Assembly: GCF_003946405.1 (NCBI RefSeq)
Contig: NZ_RHOG01000010.1
Coordinates: 1-64,000 of the forward strand
Source: Lacticaseibacillus yichunensis
Lineage (GTDB): Bacteria; Bacillota; Bacilli; Lactobacillales; Lactobacillaceae
DNA: 64,000 nucleotides
Reading direction: 5' to 3'
Each line of letters opens with the position of its first letter. The first letter of the stretch is position 1. The notes below the pieces were generated by a model. The model searched no databases, had not been told where the DNA came from, and worked only from the letters and a program-made list of their open reading frames with translations. A program made the position numbers and the translations under genes. Shown here in pieces: positions 60,908 through 64,000 of this stretch.

Positions 60908-62467
60908 TTAGTCGGCTGCGGCACGGTCCTGTGCGTGCCCACTTGTATTCCTGAGTGCCAGCTTGTTCACAGCGGCTTGTTTTTGCTGATACAGCGCATA
61001 AATTCGTTCGTACAATTGATGCCGGTCGGTCACGGTGGCATCGAGGTACCAATCGATCACCTTGGCAGCGTGGCCGTTCAGCCAGCGCTGGATGTCCGAC
61101 GCCATGTAATCGTCGCGAACTGCAACGACCAGGTCGGCTTCGTCGAGGTCGGCACAAACCGGAAGCCGCGTGGCGATGCCAAGGTCATCGACAAAGTCAA
61201 ACACGGCGCGGTTCAAAATATCGGTCGGCTCGACCAGCAATTTGAGCTTGACCTTTTCCTCCTCGGTGAACTGGGCGAGGACCGGCACAAACAGGTAAAA
61301 CAGCAACTCGGCGAAGGCCTCTGGATCGCGTTTGAACGCGCTATAGGCGGGTCGATCGGGCAACGACTCGACAAATTCGATAAATACCTGGCGCTGGCGC
61401 TGCTCATGATACGACGATTTATTTGCGCCAAAGAAATCCGCCTGCTTAAAGTAATTGCCGTCCATCAGGTAAAACGAAAACGAAACACGCAGGACGTTGA
61501 GCGCCAAGTGGGTCGAACTGTGGAGCTGATCCGCAGACAGCCCCGGGAACCGCGCCGTCAGAAATGGCCCTAGTGCTTCGACCACATCGTTCGCCGGGGT
61601 CTTTTGCCTCAGCAGGAATTCCTGCAAGGTCTGCTCGGTGTCAGTCAGAGGGGTGAAATTGATTGTTTTATTTTGATAAAAGTAAAAGAAGCAGCTCTCG
61701 GCACGACGGGCTTCAGGGTCGCGCTTGGCGAACAGCTCCTGCTTGTAGATCGTTTCGTCGAAGCTGGCCATCTCGCCAAAGACGTCCTCGAACCGCGCGC
61801 AGTAGCCGACATAATGGCCATGTGCCATCCGAATTCGGCAGACGGCCCAAAACAGCTCCTCTTGCAGGGCCGCGATCGGGTCGACCTTGTGTGTTTTAAG
61901 CTCATTGTACTGACGGTCCAGCTGGGCAGACGAGATCGATGAAAAGGGCCAGCCTGATCCGTGTGTTGCCAGCCAGTAGAAAACGGTCAAAAAAAGCCGA
62001 ATCTGTTTTTCATCACCGACAAAACCTGGCAATGTCAGTGACATCTTGATCTGGTACCGGGCCAACAGTTGGCGAAGCGGGGCTGTCTTTCGCAGCAGGG
62101 TCGAGCGGCTGATGTAGCGCTCGTTGCAGAACCGGTCGACGCTTGGCCGGCTGCCTTGGACCAGATAATCGACAAATTGATACGCGATCGCGTCTTCCAT
62201 TAATAAGAAGCGATACTGATCGATCGTCACCCTCAGCGGCAGTGGGCCCATCAAGGACTTTTTCACTGTGGCGCGACTGTCTCCGGTGATTGCGGCCACA
62301 TCTTCGATCAGCTCTTGGAAAATGTTGTAGGTCTGCTGATAGGAGATGCCGATCTTCGCCGAAAGCTCGGTGATCGTCAGACTATCGGCGTCAAACGCGG
62401 TGAGCACACTGAACATCATGAATTTTTGCAGATCCGCTTTTTCAAGAAAGATCTCTTCGAATTGCAT
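60908..62467 (-). CDS. Mga-like transcriptional regulator
   Basis: A 519-residue regulator. N-terminal Mga-type winged helix (LTITELSAKIGISYQQTYNIFQEL, residues about 32-56), a second helix-turn-helix (RYISRSTLLRKTAPLRQLL near 117), and PRD/EIIB-like regions in the C-terminal half (VCADLDEADLVVAVRDDY). Family members are virulence or sugar regulators controlled by PTS phosphorylation. ATG at 62467 is chosen for AAGGAGG spacing. It is divergent from a paralogue. Confidence 0.88.
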   Translation of the reverse strand: MQFEEIFLEKADLQKFMMFSVLTAFDADSLTITELSAKIGISYQQTYNIFQELIEDVAAITGDSRATVKKSLMGPLPLRVTIDQYRFLLMEDAIAYQFVDYLVQGSRPSVDRFCNERYISRSTLLRKTAPLRQLLARYQIKMSLTLPGFVGDEKQIRLFLTVFYWLATHGSGWPFSSISSAQLDRQYNELKTHKVDPIAALQEELFWAVCRIRMAHGHYVGYCARFEDVFGEMASFDETIYKQELFAKRDPEARRAESCFFYFYQNKTINFTPLTDTEQTLQEFLLRQKTPANDVVEALGPFLTARFPGLSADQLHSSTHLALNVLRVSFSFYLMDGNYFKQADFFGANKSSYHEQRQRQVFIEFVESLPDRPAYSAFKRDPEAFAELLFYLFVPVLAQFTEEEKVKLKLLVEPTDILNRAVFDFVDDLGIATRLPVCADLDEADLVVAVRDDYMASDIQRWLNGHAAKVIDWYLDATVTDRHQLYERIYALYQQKQAAVNKLALRNTSGHAQDRAAAD

Positions 62468-62618
62468 GCTCACCCCTCCTTGTGTATTACTTCCCTTTTA
62501 TCATTCAGTATAGCAAATTTTACAAAAACTGACACTTTTTGGCAATCGGCCCCGGCAAAGTGGGGATTCGATTTGCTTACAAACGTCGGTGAATTTGGTC
62601 AAAATCTTGTAAGCATAA

Positions 62619-62647
62619 TTGAAAAGATGGACATTTGCCCTTATAAT
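62619..62647 (+). promoter_or_regulatory. Promoter of the right-hand Mga-like gene
   Basis: TTGAAA (62619-62624), 17-base spacer, TATAAT (62642-62647). On the other strand TGTCAG and TATACT with a 16-base spacer (about 62534-62507) face the left-hand gene. Confidence 0.75.
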
Positions 62648-62694
62648 TTGGAGGCATTGCAGTCCATAATGACGATTTTTGGGGGAGTTTAATA

Positions 62695-64000
62695 ATGCGC
62701 GGTCGTGAAGATATTTTCCTGTCAATGTCAGAATCAGAAAAAATGAGCCTATTTCGGCGCATTGTGAACGCGCGGGTGGCGTCCACGCCGGTCGTGGATC
62801 GCTTGGCCGGTGAACGGGCGGGGGAGCCATTGATCGAAGAGGTCAACTTGAAGCAGATCGCCTCGCTGACGGGCCGCAATTATGGCAGTGTTTACAACAC
62901 ATACAACGGCCTTGTTGCCGCGCTTGAAACAATGACGCACACGAAAAATGCGTCCATCAAGCGCCTTTTCAACATTCCATCGAGTGATGTCCGGCTGTAT
63001 TTTGTTCAAAATGGGCATCCGTATCAATTTCTTGAGGCGTTGCTGACGCATGGGTATCCCAACTTTGACGCCTTTTTGCAGGCCATGGACACCTCAAAGG
63101 CCACGATGCTACGCCACTTGAAGCCGTTGCGCGAGTTTTCGCGGAAGTTCGGGGTCCGTTTTTCCTATGAGACCTTGCGCATTCAAGGAGACGAAAAGCG
63201 CGTTCGGCTGTTTTTGACGATGATCTTCTGGATGGCTACGGATGGGGCGGGCTGGCCCTTTGAACGCGCCTCCCGCGACGAAATGGGTGCCTTGGTCGAT
63301 CAGGCGGTCGCGCTGTATGATGTGGGGACGCCGAATTTGGTGACGCGCGAGATCGCGATGTATTATGCGGCTGTGTCCAAGCAGCGCGTGGCAGACGGAA
63401 ACGCCATTGTCTACCAGCCGGAACATTTGACACTGAAGTATCCGGTCGCGAACCTGTTTGAGGCAGAAGCTGGGCCGATGGGGGAGCTCCAACCGCAAAT
63501 GACCTTGTCCGAGCAACTCGGTGAATCCGCCGCCATGTATTTTCTGTTCAACTTCCTGCCGTTTTATGTCACCACGAGCTCGACCTTGATCGAACAGACC
63601 ATCCAGCGGTTCAAGCGATACAATCCGGTTATCTATACACTTGTGACCGAATTTTTGGCGAAGCTGCCCGTGGCATTTCTGGAAGATGATCTGTTGCCGA
63701 AAGAAACGCTGAATATGCTGAAGGCCAACTTGTTTGCCAACACCGTGTCGTCGCTGGAATTCGGCGAGGATATCTCTGAAATGATCGCCTATGAAGCCAA
63801 CAATAAGTTGAGCCAGATGCCAGAGAACCCGGCCCTTGCGAAAAAGGTGCGGCAGACGCTGGAGCATGTGATCTTCACCAATCAATTCACCGGGTTGGCG
63901 GATATGATCGAGCCACTCAGCCAGTCATACTATCGCAACCTGTTGCAACTAGTCATTCATTTCATTCCGCCGGTCAAAGTCCGCGTTGCGCCTGTCGTTG
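62695..64000 (+). CDS. Mga-like transcriptional regulator, partial (runs off the window)
   Basis: The frame is open from ATG 62695 to the end of the window (435 codons, no stop). GGGGGAG precedes the start. It has the same order of helix-turn-helix motifs (LKQIASLTGRNYGSVYNTYNGL near residue 60; DTSKATMLRHLKPLREF near 130) and the GAGWPFERAS segment that matches GSGWPFSSIS in the divergent gene, so the two are paralogues. N-terminus differs (MRGREDIFLSMSESEKM). Confidence 0.88.
   Translation, partial: MRGREDIFLSMSESEKMSLFRRIVNARVASTPVVDRLAGERAGEPLIEEVNLKQIASLTGRNYGSVYNTYNGLVAALETMTHTKNASIKRLFNIPSSDVRLYFVQNGHPYQFLEALLTHGYPNFDAFLQAMDTSKATMLRHLKPLREFSRKFGVRFSYETLRIQGDEKRVRLFLTMIFWMATDGAGWPFERASRDEMGALVDQAVALYDVGTPNLVTREIAMYYAAVSKQRVADGNAIVYQPEHLTLKYPVANLFEAEAGPMGELQPQMTLSEQLGESAAMYFLFNFLPFYVTTSSTLIEQTIQRFKRYNPVIYTLVTEFLAKLPVAFLEDDLLPKETLNMLKANLFANTVSSLEFGEDISEMIAYEANNKLSQMPENPALAKKVRQTLEHVIFTNQFTGLADMIEPLSQSYYRNLLQLVIHFIPPVKVRVAPVV

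Overview
The window is a gene-dense chromosomal segment of a Gram-positive, Lactobacillaceae-type bacterium with unusually high GC. Support for this comes from a T-box-controlled asnA, a GalR-GalK-GalE-GalT cluster with the long (class II) GalT, an Lsa-type ABC-F protein, acetolactate synthase plus decarboxylase, a deoxynucleoside kinase beside PnuC, LysM-3D wall proteins, Mga-like regulators and AGGAGG-type ribosome sites. The gene content resembles GC-rich Lacticaseibacillus relatives, but the species cannot be fixed from sequence alone. No rRNA, tRNA, CRISPR array, insertion sequence or prophage was seen.

Layout. 0.2-9 kb: acetyltransferase, asnA with T-box, zinc-sensor ArsR with CadD-type transporter, MerR/dehydrogenase divergon, pnuC-dNK, MFS pump, tyrosine phosphatase. 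9-19.4 kb: GntR-controlled ABC operon, heterodimeric multidrug ABC exporter, MetA-like acyltransferase with cysK, XRE-DUF2975 pair. 19.4-26.2 kb: Lsa-like ABC-F gene behind an attenuator-like leader, ECF S component, TetR with a fused ThrE-type exporter, LysM protein, DUF1275 protein. 26.4-31.8 kb: a tightly coupled operon joining an SsuABC-type importer to a membrane acyltransferase and an AMP-forming acyl ligase; its binding-protein gene carries an in-frame stop. 31.8-37.2 kb: dehydrogenase, aldo-keto reductase/TetR divergon, a resolvase-like gene and a promoter-driven, multi-hairpin RNA locus. 37.3-43.7 kb: lipid kinase and a complete 2-aminoethylphosphonate uptake and degradation operon. 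43.9-50 kb: split ThrE exporter and galRKET. 50-64 kb: wall or secreted small proteins, esterase, GH31 glycosidase, pseudouridine synthase, L33, acetyltransferases, alsS-alsD and two divergent Mga-like regulators, the last running off the window.

The most distinctive signal is a family of about 120-bp intergenic hairpin elements (eight complete or near-complete copies and three half copies, two tandem arrays of three). Their paired arms differ between copies by compensating base changes, so the fold is conserved more than the sequence. The second is the structured RNA locus at about 35.9-36.3 kb, with a consensus-like promoter, at least seven hairpins and two terminator-like ends, which I could not assign to a known RNA class.

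Working together, the genes cover nutrient capture (phosphonate, galactose, NAD precursors, a vitamin via ECF, an unknown acid or sulfonate), amino-acid supply (Asn, Cys), pyruvate overflow (acetoin) and many efflux or resistance functions, each near its own regulator.
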